A stretch of 64,000 bases of DNA from an uncultured Lachnobacterium sp. (GTDB lineage: Bacteria > Bacillota > Clostridia > Lachnospirales > Lachnospiraceae). Position numbers and translations under genes: made by a program. The notes below the pieces were generated by a model. That model was not told the DNA's origin. It made no database searches and saw nothing but the letters and a program-made list of their open reading frames with translations. Below, piece by piece: positions 53,167 through 62,463 of this stretch (position 1 is its first letter; every line of letters begins with the position of its first letter). The stretch lies in the NCBI GenBank assembly GCA_900546625.1, contig URDU01000009.1, positions 39,338-103,337 on the forward strand, given 5' to 3'.

Positions 53167-54210
53167 ATGAGCAAAAAAGCTTTCGGTACAACATCAAAAG
53201 GAGTGGAGGCATCGCTTTACGAAATCAGCAATGCCGGTGGATTGAGAGTACTTTTGACAGACTATGGCGCTACTGTTGTGTCTATTTTTGTAAAGGACAG
53301 GGATGGCAATGAGAGAGATGTTATTCTCGGCTATGATGATGTGAAGTCATATGAGAAGGAGTATAGCTATTTTGGCGCTACTGTCGGCAGATATGCGAAC
53401 AGGATTTCTGATGCAAAGATTAATATTGATGGGGTGGAATACAAGCTTGAGGCTAATGACAATGAGAACAATCTTCACAGCGGCTCAAATGGTGTGTCTA
53501 AGCGTTTCTGGACTGTTAAGGAGCAGAAGGACGATGAGATTACATTTGAGATTGAGGATGCAGATTTGGAGCAGGGCTTCCCGGGAAATGCTGTGAGCGA
53601 TGTGACCTTTAAGGTGACAGGGGAAAATGCACTTGCTATTACATACAATGCAAAGGCAGATAAGACAACTACCTTCAATATGACAAACCACAGCTATTTC
53701 AATCTGAACGGTCATGCTTCAGGAAGTGTATACACTCACACATTACAGATAAATGCTGAGCATTACACACCTGTAAAGGATTCAAAGGCTATTCCTACAG
53801 GTGAGATTGCACCGGTTGAGGGTACACCATTTGATTTTACAGAGGCTAAGCCAATCGGAAGAGATATTGAGGCAAATGATACACAGCTTCACTATGGAAG
53901 CGGATATGACCACAATTTTGCAATAGACAAGACTGCTCCGGGAGTAGAAAAGGTTGCAACAGCATACTCACCTGAGAGTGGCATACAGATGGAGGTATAC
54001 ACCGACTGTGTCGGAATCCAGCTTTATACAGCCAACTTTATCGTGGGACAGGAAGGCAAGGGCGGAGTCAAATACAATAACCGCGATGCATTCTGCCTCG
54101 AGACACAGTTCTATCCAAATTCAATAAATGAGACCAATTTCAGTACCCCTGTTACAAAGGCAGGCGATACATACCACACAGAGACTGCTTACAAATTTTC
54201 TGTGAGATAA
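53167..54210 (+). CDS. galM: Galactose mutarotase (aldose 1-epimerase)
   Basis: Interconverts alpha and beta anomers of galactose and glucose at the entry to the Leloir pathway, 347 residues, cytosolic. Marks are LTDYGATVVSIFVKDRDG, GATVGRYANRI, the catalytic His in TNHSYFNLNGHASG, YDHNFAID and the catalytic Glu in FCLETQFYPNSIN. GGAGG lies 9 nt before ATG. A terminator follows 18 bp after the stop, so it is monocistronic. Confidence 0.96.
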   Translation: MSKKAFGTTSKGVEASLYEISNAGGLRVLLTDYGATVVSIFVKDRDGNERDVILGYDDVKSYEKEYSYFGATVGRYANRISDAKINIDGVEYKLEANDNENNLHSGSNGVSKRFWTVKEQKDDEITFEIEDADLEQGFPGNAVSDVTFKVTGENALAITYNAKADKTTTFNMTNHSYFNLNGHASGSVYTHTLQINAEHYTPVKDSKAIPTGEIAPVEGTPFDFTEAKPIGRDIEANDTQLHYGSGYDHNFAIDKTAPGVEKVATAYSPESGIQMEVYTDCVGIQLYTANFIVGQEGKGGVKYNNRDAFCLETQFYPNSINETNFSTPVTKAGDTYHTETAYKFSVR

Positions 54211-54228
54211 AAGAGATACGGAATAGTT

Positions 54229-54278
54229 AAAGCCCATCATATTGATGAAATTTATCATTAATATGGTGGGCTTTCTTA
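54229..54278 (+). terminator. Terminator of galM
   Basis: AAAGCCCATCATATT, a 16-nt loop and AATATGGTGGGCTTT pair over 14-15 bp and are followed by a short CTT tract. The weak T-run makes its strength uncertain. Confidence 0.7.
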
Positions 54279-54333
54279 AGCTTTGTTTAATCAAACACTG
54301 ATACAGTGGTTTTATTTCCCGAAATGTGGTATA

Positions 54334-54405
54334 TATATTTATGTGTATATTTATGTATATATTTATGTGTACATTTATGTGTATATTTATATGTATATTT
54401 ATATG
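54334..54405. repeat. Tandem repeat, six 12-bp units
   Basis: Exactly 72 bp made of TATATTTATGTG units (variants end GTA or ATG; one has TACATTT). It lies between the galM terminator and the inverted-repeat element, in a 489-bp stretch without a gene. Confidence 0.92.
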
Positions 54406-54443
54406 TATGAAATACATTGATAAATACAGATAATTATTGAGAC

Positions 54444-54655
54444 GACTTCGCACACGCAAACCTGCATTACCGCTGGCATATGGTGTGTTCCGAAGAAATA
54501 TATGAACTGCCACAAGGTTCCATTAAACCTCGGTGACGATAAAAAGCAGACTGATATAACAGACTATCCGAATGCATTTTTTGTGGCTGACTTCATATAT
54601 TTCTGAGGAATATACCATATGCCGGCGCACCCTCACAGCCTGCAGGTGCGAAGTC
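54444..54655 (+). repeat. 212-bp inverted-repeat element upstream of the dehydrogenase gene (same family as 33301-33517)
   Basis: Terminal arms GACTTCGCAC and GTGCGAAGTC are perfect. Inner pairs are GGCATATGGT/ACCATATGCC, TTCC..AGAAATATATGAA/TTCATATATTTCT..GGAA and GCCACA/TGTGGC. A 34-codon frame, MNCHKVPLNLGDDKKQTDIT at its start, runs from 54502 to 54606 without a good ribosome site. The element ends 44 bp before the dehydrogenase start and has the same orientation to its downstream gene as the 33.3 kb copy has to uvrC. Confidence 0.85.
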
Positions 54656-54699
54656 CCCCAAAAAAAGCGAATAAATATATATCACAGAGGAAACAAACC

Positions 54700-55635
54700 A
54701 TGAAAATAGTATTTTTAGATTCAAAAACAATTGGTGACGACATCGACCTTTCCGAATATGACAAGCTTGGAGAGGTTGTCAAATATGATTTTTCGACAAC
54801 AGAGGAAGCAGCGGAGCGCACAAGGGATGCTGATGTGATTGTTTTAAACAAGGTCGAGGTAAATGAGAAATCTATAGGACAGGCAAAAAATTTAAAGCTC
54901 GTATGTGTGACTGCAACAGGCACCAACAATCTGGATAAGGAATATCTGGCAAAGAGAGGTATTGAGTGGAGAAATGTCGCAGGCTATTCTACAGAGACCG
55001 TGGCGCAGCATACGTTTGCACTGTTGTTTTACCTGCTTGAGAAGCTGAGATATTATGATGATTATGTGAAGAGCGAGAAATATGTGGGCGATACGTCGTT
55101 TACGCATTTTTCCAATGTGTTTCACCAAATTAGCGGTATGACCTGGGGCATCGTGGGGCTTGGAAATATCGGAAGACGCGTGGCTGATATCGCAAAGGCT
55201 TTTGGCTGTCATGTGGTTTATTATTCTACCTCAGGAAGAAATTCGCAGCCGGGCTATGAGAGAGTGGATTTTGATACGCTGCTGTCTACATCTGATATAG
55301 TGTCGGTGCATGCACCGCTCACAGATGACACACTTGGTTTGATGGACAAGTCTGCGTTTGAAAAGATGAAAAAGTCTGCGATATTTTTAAATCTTGGCAG
55401 AGGACCGATAGTGAATGAGGCAGATCTGGCACAGGCGCTTATGGCTGGAGAGCTGGCGGCGGCAGGTCTTGATGTGCTGGCGCAGGAGCCTATGAGTGAG
55501 GACAATCCGCTCCGTGCGATAAAGGATTCAAACAAGCTGATTATCACACCACATATTGCGTGGGCAAGCGTTGAGGCAAGAACAAATCTGATGCACATTA
55601 TATATGGTCAAATTAAGGACTTCTTTGCTAATTAG
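54700..55635 (+). CDS. NAD-dependent D-2-hydroxyacid dehydrogenase
   Basis: Oxidoreductase of 311 residues reducing a 2-keto acid to a D-2-hydroxy acid or the reverse. The NAD fold has GIVGLGNIGRRVADIAKAFG near residue 150; the catalytic Arg is in TATGTNNLD...AGYSTETVAQH region and LNLGRGPIVNE, and the catalytic His is in ITPHIAWAS. It resembles glycerate/hydroxypyruvate reductase-like members more than LdhA, but the substrate is open. GAGG lies 9 nt before ATG 54700; an upstream in-frame ATG at 54619 lies in the repeat element and has no ribosome site. Confidence 0.92.
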   Translation: MKIVFLDSKTIGDDIDLSEYDKLGEVVKYDFSTTEEAAERTRDADVIVLNKVEVNEKSIGQAKNLKLVCVTATGTNNLDKEYLAKRGIEWRNVAGYSTETVAQHTFALLFYLLEKLRYYDDYVKSEKYVGDTSFTHFSNVFHQISGMTWGIVGLGNIGRRVADIAKAFGCHVVYYSTSGRNSQPGYERVDFDTLLSTSDIVSVHAPLTDDTLGLMDKSAFEKMKKSAIFLNLGRGPIVNEADLAQALMAGELAAAGLDVLAQEPMSEDNPLRAIKDSNKLIITPHIAWASVEARTNLMHIIYGQIKDFFAN

Positions 55636-55690
55636 AAAATTTATTTTAAAAACAAATCGCGAAATTAATAGGCGAAATTAAGAGGCAGAA

Positions 55691-57628
55691 ATGAGCATCA
55701 AATTTGAGATAACAAAACAAAACAACATACATTTTGGAATTGCAGCAGCAGCGGCCGCGCTGGTGGGGTACTTTACATCGGCAAGCTGGTGGGTGATTCT
55801 TTTGTTTGCGGCAGCATATTTTGGACTTATCAATGTGAAGCTTGAGCTTCCGGTGAAGCTGTCGTGGCTTTGGGCTGCGATACTGCTTGTCATCGGAGCG
55901 ATACTATCTGTTTTTTCGGTGCAGTATGTGCTGCTGACGGATGAGGACTTTGTGAAAACCACCGATATGGTATGCGTGGTGAATATGGTTCTGGCGCTCG
56001 CCATATATCTGGTGATACTTTTTATCACGAACAACGCGAGGCTTACCTGTACCATAGCATCAATTGCCATTCTCGCGTTTGGATTTATAGATTATTTTGT
56101 CTATGAATTCCGTGGCAATGAGTTCACATATGCGGATTTGAAGTCAGCGGGAACAGGTCTTTCCGTTGTGACAAAATACAAATTCGTGATAGACTACAAG
56201 TTTTTGTATGTGATTCTGGCGGCTGTTTTGTATATAGTGCTGGTAAGGCGCATAGAAGTGCAGTTTGAGTCGGCTATCCATATGCGGATTATTTCGATTC
56301 TTCTTACAATAATATGCGGGCTGTATGTCATCATGAATTCCATGTCACTGAACACCGAGACCTGGGAGAAAAAGGGCACGTACAGAAACGGCTATCTGCT
56401 GAACTTTGTGCTCGGCATAAGGGACAGCTTTGTGAAGGCACCTGATGGCTACAGCAAGGCAGCAGTTGACAAGATAGCAGACAATTTCAAGGAAACGGAC
56501 AACTCATATTCGCAGTCTGATGCGAAAAATCCGACAATCATTGTTATCATGAATGAGTCGTTTGCCGATTTGTCGGTGGTGGGAGATTTTGAGACCAACA
56601 CGCAGGTCACACCGTTTATGGATTCAATGAAGAAAAATACACTTAAAGGCTATGCGCTTTCGTCCGTATACGGTGCGAAGACTCCGAACTCTGAGTGGGA
56701 ATTTGAGACAGGAAACTCGATGGCATTTCTGCCGGATGGCTCGGTGGTTTATCAGCAGTATATAAATGATGACCCGACATCTATAGTCTCAAACCTGAAA
56801 AATATCGGCTATACGACAGTTGCGATGCATCCGTACTATGCGACAGGCTGGAGCAGGAACAAGGTTTATCCGCATCTGGGCTATGATGAGACTTACTTTA
56901 TAGATGATTTTGACCAGACAAAGATACTCAGGGAGTATATCACGGACCAGGAGCTCTATGATAAGATCATTGACCGCTACGAGAAAAAGAGCGATGACGA
57001 GAAGCTTTACATCATGGGTGTTACGATGCAAAACCACGGTGGCTACGGTGAGAGATATGACAACTTCAATCAGGAGGTTTACAAGGTTGGACCGTCATAC
57101 ACTGATGCGAACCAGTATCTGTCACTTTTGAATGAGAGTGACAAGGCGCTCGAAAATCTCATCACATACTTTAAGAGTGTGGATGATCCGGTTGAGATTG
57201 TGTTTTTCGGTGACCATCAGCCGGGGCTGTGCAACGATTTTATCAAGCTATTAAATGGCAAGGGCAATTCCGGACTTACTGAGCAGGAGCTTGAGAATCT
57301 GTACAAGGTGCCGTTTTTCATATGGACCAATTATGAGACGGATGCACAGACAGTTGATGTGACGAGCCTCAACTATCTGTCCACCATGGCACTTGAGAGA
57401 GCAAACATAGATCTGCCGGCATACAATCAGTTTCTCGCAGAGCTGATGGAGAAGATTCCGGCGATAAATTCAAGAGGCTATTATTCGAAAAAGAATGAGT
57501 GCTTTATGCATGTGGATGAGGCAACAGGAGACGAGGCAAAATGGATAAAGGCATACAATATCCTGCAGTACAACTCAATGTTTGACGAGAAGGACAGAAG
57601 CTCGCTGCTGTTTCCGTACCTGAAATAA
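55691..57628 (+). CDS. LTA synthase-like membrane sulfatase (phosphoglycerol transferase family)
   Basis: Membrane enzyme of 645 residues. About five membrane segments in the first 220 residues precede an extracellular sulfatase-fold domain (about 275-590). Metal and catalytic residues are visible: NESFAD, the nucleophile Thr331 in AKTPNSEWE, VMHPY-like AMHPYYATGW, and FFGDHQPG. The family transfers phosphoglycerol from phosphatidylglycerol to lipoteichoic acid or glycans. It starts 55 bp after the dehydrogenase gene. Which polymer it decorates is not readable; the surface polysaccharide made by the 11-22 kb locus is one possible acceptor (inference). Confidence 0.92.
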   Translation: MSIKFEITKQNNIHFGIAAAAAALVGYFTSASWWVILLFAAAYFGLINVKLELPVKLSWLWAAILLVIGAILSVFSVQYVLLTDEDFVKTTDMVCVVNMVLALAIYLVILFITNNARLTCTIASIAILAFGFIDYFVYEFRGNEFTYADLKSAGTGLSVVTKYKFVIDYKFLYVILAAVLYIVLVRRIEVQFESAIHMRIISILLTIICGLYVIMNSMSLNTETWEKKGTYRNGYLLNFVLGIRDSFVKAPDGYSKAAVDKIADNFKETDNSYSQSDAKNPTIIVIMNESFADLSVVGDFETNTQVTPFMDSMKKNTLKGYALSSVYGAKTPNSEWEFETGNSMAFLPDGSVVYQQYINDDPTSIVSNLKNIGYTTVAMHPYYATGWSRNKVYPHLGYDETYFIDDFDQTKILREYITDQELYDKIIDRYEKKSDDEKLYIMGVTMQNHGGYGERYDNFNQEVYKVGPSYTDANQYLSLLNESDKALENLITYFKSVDDPVEIVFFGDHQPGLCNDFIKLLNGKGNSGLTEQELENLYKVPFFIWTNYETDAQTVDVTSLNYLSTMALERANIDLPAYNQFLAELMEKIPAINSRGYYSKKNECFMHVDEATGDEAKWIKAYNILQYNSMFDEKDRSSLLFPYLK

Positions 57629-57700
57629 TGGGATGGTCTGAAGCAGCCATAAATACACATATGATAAAATGAATTAATATAACTATTCAGGGAGTTAATA

Positions 57701-59923
57701 ATGAAGCTAAGTGATTTATTACAATTTGATAACATAATTGTGCAATGTCATGATAATCCGGACGCAGATGCACTGGCAAGCGGCTTTGGCGTCTATGAAT
57801 ACCTGAGGATGAATGGGAAAAGTCCCAGACTTGTATACGGAGGCAGGAATATCATACACAAGAGCAATCTGGTGCTTATGGTAGAAAGTCTTGGCATACC
57901 GATAGAGCATGTGGATTTTTTGGACAATCCTCAGCTGCTTGTGACTGTCGATTGCCAGTACGGTGGTGGGAATGTTACATTTTTCAAGGCAGAAAATGTG
58001 GCTGTCATAGATCACCACAGAGTATCGGGAGAACTTCCTCCTATGAACCGTGTCATGAGCTATATGGGATCATGTGCGACAATTGTGTGGGATATGCTGC
58101 GCGAGGAGGGTGTAGAGATAAAGAGAAAGCTGGCAACAGCGCTGTACTATGGACTTTACACCGATACCGGAGAATTTACTGAGATAACCCATTCGCTTGA
58201 TAGAGATTTGCGCGATGAGGCGGATTTTGACAGCGCTATAGTGGCAAAATTTAGAAATGCCAACATGTCACTTGAGGAGCTCGACATAGCCGGAACAGCA
58301 TTGCTTGGGCGCGATTATATAGAGGAATATCGTCTGGCGGTCGTAAAGGCAGGGGCATGTGACCCGAATGTGCTCGGCATCATAAGCGATTTTGTGCTGG
58401 AGGTGGATGCTATTGACATATGCATGGTATTTTCAGTGATTAAGAATGGAGTGAAGCTGTCGTTTAGAAGCTGCATAAAAGAGGTGAGCGCAAGCGAAAT
58501 GGCGCAGGAGGTGTGCAGGGGCATAGGCTCAGGCGGAGGACATTATTACAAGGCCGGTGGATTTATTCCGATGGATCTGCTGATAGACAGCTATAATGTC
58601 TACTGCAAAGAAAAAGATGTGACACCAAGGTTTCAGTACAGCAGCGATGGCACACACAAGCGTCCTTCGGATTCAGCAATCAAATCTTTTTTGGAGGAGC
58701 GGCTTTTTGATTATTTAAACGATACAAAGATAATTTACGGAGAAGATTTTGATACGAGCGGCTTCAAAAAAGTGGATTATAAAAAACGCCCGATTCCAAT
58801 GGGATATATCATTGCAAAGGACATACTGCCTGTGGGCTGCAGCATGGGAGTGAGGACGGCTAAGGGAGATATCTCCACACCGGTTAATGAGGATACGGTA
58901 GTCATAATAGGAGAAGATGGCAGTGTATGGATTTCAAATCTGGACAGGCTGAACAAAAGCTTCAGGATATACAAGGACTGGCGTTTTACTGTGAAGCAGA
59001 CAGATTATGTGCCGAGGTTCAAGAATAAGGATGTAGAGACTATAGTGGATGGAATGGCACATGCCAGAGTGTGCATACCTATAGAGGAGGATTTTTCAAG
59101 GGCATTTGTGCTAAAGCACAAGGTAAAGCTATTTAAGAATAAGGATGACAGCAGTTATATATCAGGCAGACCTGGAGATATTATGGTTCTGCCAAATGAT
59201 GACAGAAATGAGGCATATATGATAAGCAAGACAGAATTTGAAAAGACACATATAGCAAAGGGGGAGGAGGAAAACCGTAAAAAAGCGGTCGTTTTCGACC
59301 TTGATGGAACACTTCTCTATACACTTGAGGATTTAAAAAATGCAACAAACTATGCATTAAAACAAAAGGGCATGTCGGAGCGTACACTCGATGAGGTGCG
59401 CAGATTTGTGGGAAACGGAGTCAGACTGCTGATGGAGCGTGCAGTGCCACAGGGGGCAGACAATCCACAGTTTGAGGAGACCTTTGCGTTATTCAAGGAG
59501 TATTATGACGCACATTGTAACGACAATACATCACCATATGATGGTATCATGGAGCTGCTCGAGGAGCTTAAGGTGCGCGGCATCAAAATGGCTATCGTAT
59601 CAAACAAGATAGATTTTGCGGTAAAATCGCTGGACAAGCTGTATTTTAAGGATTACATGACAGCAGCCATCGGAGAGATGGAGGAGGAAGGCATCCGCAA
59701 AAAGCCGGCACCGGATATGGTGCAGAAGGCACTTAAAGAGCTTCAGGTGAGTGCAGAGGAGGCAATCTATGTGGGAGATTCTGATGTGGATATTGCCACG
59801 GCAAAAAACTCAGGACTTGAGTGCGTATCGGTCACATGGGGATTTCGCGATGAAGAGTTTTTAAAGGAGCACGGTGCAACAAATCTGATAGATGAACCGG
59901 TCGAATTGTTAAATTACGTATAA
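57701..59923 (+). CDS. DHH phosphoesterase fused to HAD hydrolase
   Basis: Unusual three-part protein of 740 residues. Residues 1 to about 310 form a DHH/DHHA1 phosphoesterase: CHDNPDADALASG, the DHH motif IDHHRVSG (Asp104), and GSGGGHYYKAGG at the end of DHHA1, like NrnA nanoRNases or c-di-AMP/pApA phosphodiesterases. The middle (about 330-520) has a PGDYG-like stretch RPGDIMVLPNDDRNEAYMI. Residues about 528-740 form a HAD phosphatase of the phosphoglycolate type: VVFDLDGTLL (nucleophile Asp533), VSNKIDFA, KPAPDMVQKAL and VGDSDVDIATAKNSG. All catalytic residues are present in both ends. Coupling an exonuclease-like and a phosphatase activity could release nucleoside from short oligonucleotides (inference). 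Confidence 0.88.
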   Translation: MKLSDLLQFDNIIVQCHDNPDADALASGFGVYEYLRMNGKSPRLVYGGRNIIHKSNLVLMVESLGIPIEHVDFLDNPQLLVTVDCQYGGGNVTFFKAENVAVIDHHRVSGELPPMNRVMSYMGSCATIVWDMLREEGVEIKRKLATALYYGLYTDTGEFTEITHSLDRDLRDEADFDSAIVAKFRNANMSLEELDIAGTALLGRDYIEEYRLAVVKAGACDPNVLGIISDFVLEVDAIDICMVFSVIKNGVKLSFRSCIKEVSASEMAQEVCRGIGSGGGHYYKAGGFIPMDLLIDSYNVYCKEKDVTPRFQYSSDGTHKRPSDSAIKSFLEERLFDYLNDTKIIYGEDFDTSGFKKVDYKKRPIPMGYIIAKDILPVGCSMGVRTAKGDISTPVNEDTVVIIGEDGSVWISNLDRLNKSFRIYKDWRFTVKQTDYVPRFKNKDVETIVDGMAHARVCIPIEEDFSRAFVLKHKVKLFKNKDDSSYISGRPGDIMVLPNDDRNEAYMISKTEFEKTHIAKGEEENRKKAVVFDLDGTLLYTLEDLKNATNYALKQKGMSERTLDEVRRFVGNGVRLLMERAVPQGADNPQFEETFALFKEYYDAHCNDNTSPYDGIMELLEELKVRGIKMAIVSNKIDFAVKSLDKLYFKDYMTAAIGEMEEEGIRKKPAPDMVQKALKELQVSAEEAIYVGDSDVDIATAKNSGLECVSVTWGFRDEEFLKEHGATNLIDEPVELLNYV

Positions 59924-59941
59924 TTAGGAGAACCTTGATTT

Positions 59942-61963
59942 ATGCTTTCAGAAAAGGGACTATTGATAATTGAAAAGCTGGCAGAGCACAACAATGAGCT
60001 TGTCACATCAAAGGCTCTTGCTGCGTCCACAGGTATGTCGGAGCGAAGTGTGAAGACATATCTGAAGGAGGTGGCTGATTTTTGTGAGCAAAACTCTATG
60101 ATGCTCGACAGAAAGCCCGGCAAAGGCATGAAGCCGTGCTTTAGTGATGCACAGATAGGAAAGATTCTGGATGTGGCAGGGCGGAGATCGGCAGCAGTAT
60201 CGCAGAAGAAGCGACAGAACTACATATCGTATATTCTGCTAAGTGGCTGGGATACATACACGTATGCGCTTTTTTCGGAGGAGTTAAACGTCAGCAAAAA
60301 TGTCATCATGGATGATATAAATGAGCTTGACGCGGAGCTTCTGCTCTTTGGCATTAAGGTGCACCGAACGGCGGGCTACGGCATATATGCGACAGGCAGT
60401 GAGCTTGATATCAGAAAAGCCATGAGGCATTTCTGCAGGTATCCGATCAGTGATAAGCAGGTTATCAAGACCGATGACCACAGGCTTTCAAGACGCGCGG
60501 CCGAGGTGATAGCCAATAATTTCAGAAGCGTAAATCTGTCGATGGCGGTTGACATGATACATCATGTGGAGAGACGCTTTGATATCATTTTTACGGATTA
60601 TACATTTCAGATGCTGGCAGAGTATATAGCCATTGCACTTTTTAGGGTGGATGTGGAGAAGGAGCTGAAGCTGGATGAGTTAGATTTGTCAAACCGAATG
60701 TGTGATGCTGCAAGTGATGAGGATGCGGGCACCGAAACAGAGCAGCAGGTACAGAAAAATGGATTCGTAATGACAGAGCATGAGAACATGGCAAAGGAGG
60801 CAGCAGGCTTTCTGGACAGACATCACGGCATCAGCCTCTCACAGCCTGAAATCATGTATCTGGCAATGCTTTTTTCCTGTGCCGAGGGACAAAACCGTGT
60901 TGTCGTGTCCTGTGAGGAGGCACTTAGCATAGAGGATGAGATGATAGTGTATCTGTCAAATCTTCTCGCTGCCAACCTGATTGAAAATGAGCTTCTACGT
61001 GAGAGCATGCGTAGCTTTTTGCCGGGCTCTATCGCGAGGACTCATTTTGGCATAGAGATAGACAATCCGTTTCTTTCCGATATCACACAATCGTATGCCA
61101 GTCTCTTTACGGTATGCTTTACGGTATCGAGATACTATGAAAAGTACACAGGCGCCATGCCGAGCGAGAATGAGATAGCATTTATAGCCTTGCAGGTGGG
61201 CGGAGCCCTGCACAGAAATCCTATGACAGTGCGCGCAGTGTTAATAGGTGCAGCAGGCTATGCGACCGGCAGTATAATAGCGGGCAAAATAGAAAACAGA
61301 GTGCCGGATGTAAGGATAGTAAGCATTTTGTCGTCAGACCGCATAGAGCATATTGACGAGTATGACTGCGACCTCATACTCTCGACCATAGACACACAGG
61401 CAGATATCCACAAGGATATGAGATTTTTGTATGTTTCTCCACTAATCAGTGCGCAGGATGAGAAAAATATCAGAAACAAGTGCTTTGAGCTCATGACCGG
61501 CCAGAGCGCGGAGGTCAGCGAGTTTTCACAGATGCTGTCGGAGGAATTTATCATATTTGAGAAAAAGGCGAAAAACCGCAAGGATGTTTTAAAGCGCGCG
61601 TGCCAGCTTCTGATAAACAAAGGAATAGTGCAGAGCGAGTTTGCTAGGGATGTACTTGAGCGTGAGAAGGTGGAGGCAACCGCCGTGGGCTGCAATATAG
61701 CCATACCGCACGGAAAGCCTGAGCATGTAAAACGCTGCCAGATACTTGTGATACGTCTCGACAAGCCGATAGAGTGGGGCGAGAGGATGGCAGACATGAT
61801 ATTTCTGCTTGCGATAAACTTTGACAGTGTCAACACGACAAAAGCATTTTTCCATGACTTCACGAAGCTTCTGAATGAAAATGGAGCGACGGACAGGCTC
61901 AGGGAGGCTGCTTCACCTCATGAGCTTTGTGCAGCTATCCGGAAGGAGCTGGGGTGGAACTGA
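59942..61963 (+). CDS. PRD-containing transcriptional regulator with PTS EIIB/EIIA-like domains
   Basis: Regulator of 673 residues of the MtlR/LicR/BglG type. N-terminal winged helices (LVTSKALAASTGMSERSVKTYL and LFSEELNVSKNVIMDDINEL), two PTS-regulation domains with histidines (about 190-290 and 295-410), an EIIB-like part (about 415-510) and a C-terminal EIIA fructose/mannitol-type domain with active-site His in NIAIPHGKPEHV near residue 585. HPr and EII phosphorylate such proteins to tune sugar operons. No EII permease genes are beside it, so its target is unknown; it lies just upstream of ptsHI but is separated by a terminator. Confidence 0.9.
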   Translation: MLSEKGLLIIEKLAEHNNELVTSKALAASTGMSERSVKTYLKEVADFCEQNSMMLDRKPGKGMKPCFSDAQIGKILDVAGRRSAAVSQKKRQNYISYILLSGWDTYTYALFSEELNVSKNVIMDDINELDAELLLFGIKVHRTAGYGIYATGSELDIRKAMRHFCRYPISDKQVIKTDDHRLSRRAAEVIANNFRSVNLSMAVDMIHHVERRFDIIFTDYTFQMLAEYIAIALFRVDVEKELKLDELDLSNRMCDAASDEDAGTETEQQVQKNGFVMTEHENMAKEAAGFLDRHHGISLSQPEIMYLAMLFSCAEGQNRVVVSCEEALSIEDEMIVYLSNLLAANLIENELLRESMRSFLPGSIARTHFGIEIDNPFLSDITQSYASLFTVCFTVSRYYEKYTGAMPSENEIAFIALQVGGALHRNPMTVRAVLIGAAGYATGSIIAGKIENRVPDVRIVSILSSDRIEHIDEYDCDLILSTIDTQADIHKDMRFLYVSPLISAQDEKNIRNKCFELMTGQSAEVSEFSQMLSEEFIIFEKKAKNRKDVLKRACQLLINKGIVQSEFARDVLEREKVEATAVGCNIAIPHGKPEHVKRCQILVIRLDKPIEWGERMADMIFLLAINFDSVNTTKAFFHDFTKLLNENGATDRLREAASPHELCAAIRKELGWN

Positions 61964-61978
61964 ATATGACATTAATAC

Positions 61979-62006
61979 AAAATTGCACCAGAGATGGTGC
62001 AATTTT
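61979..62006 (+). terminator. Terminator of the PRD regulator gene
   Basis: AAAATTGCACC, loop AGAGAT, GGTGCAATTTT: an 11-bp hairpin ending in TTTT, 15 bp after the stop codon. Confidence 0.85.
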
Positions 62007-62021
62007 GCATTTTGGGGAATA

Positions 62022-62050
62022 TTGAAAAAACTCATACCGCACAGTACAAT
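62022..62050 (+). promoter_or_regulatory. Predicted promoter of ptsHI
   Basis: TTGAAA, 17-bp spacer and TACAAT lie about 120 bp before ptsH, giving a leader of about 110 nt without an evident structure or cre box. Confidence 0.6.
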
Positions 62051-62169
62051 AAAACCATAGAAAGCAACGGACATATGACAGGCTGATGAATAGCAGAGGG
62101 CGATACAGTTAATCATATGTGTAAGCGAAATAAACAAACCAATAATTTTAAATTCAGGAGGACAAAACT

Positions 62170-62433
62170 ATGGTAAGCAAGACAATGGTAGTAAAAGCAG
62201 CAGAGGGACTTCACATGAGACCGGCAGGAGTTATCGCAAGAGAGGCAGGCAAGTTTGATTCAGACGTAACAATCGTATTCGGCGACAAGAGAATCAACGC
62301 AAAGAGCCTTGTAAACATCATCGCAGCATGCATCAAGAAGGATGCAGAGATTACATTCGAGTGTGAGGGAGCTGACGAGGAAGCCGCACTTGCAAAGATG
62401 GAAGAGCTCGAGGCAGACAACTTCGGAGATTAA
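62170..62433 (+). CDS. ptsH: Phosphocarrier protein HPr
   Basis: Small cytosolic phosphocarrier of the PTS, 87 residues. His15 in GLHMRPAG takes phosphate from EI, and Ser46 in NAKSLVNII is the regulatory site of HPr kinase, whose gene hprK is at 30401. AGGAGG lies 8 nt before ATG. First gene of ptsHI, 30 bp ahead of ptsI. Confidence 0.98.
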   Translation: MVSKTMVVKAAEGLHMRPAGVIAREAGKFDSDVTIVFGDKRINAKSLVNIIAACIKKDAEITFECEGADEEAALAKMEELEADNFGD

Positions 62434-62463
62434 TCAACCAGCAAAGTCAATCGGAGGTGTGAT

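Noticed and set aside
54334..54405. Possible CRISPR array
   Set aside because: Units are contiguous 12-bp repeats without spacers and no cas genes are present. No CRISPR array was seen anywhere in the window.
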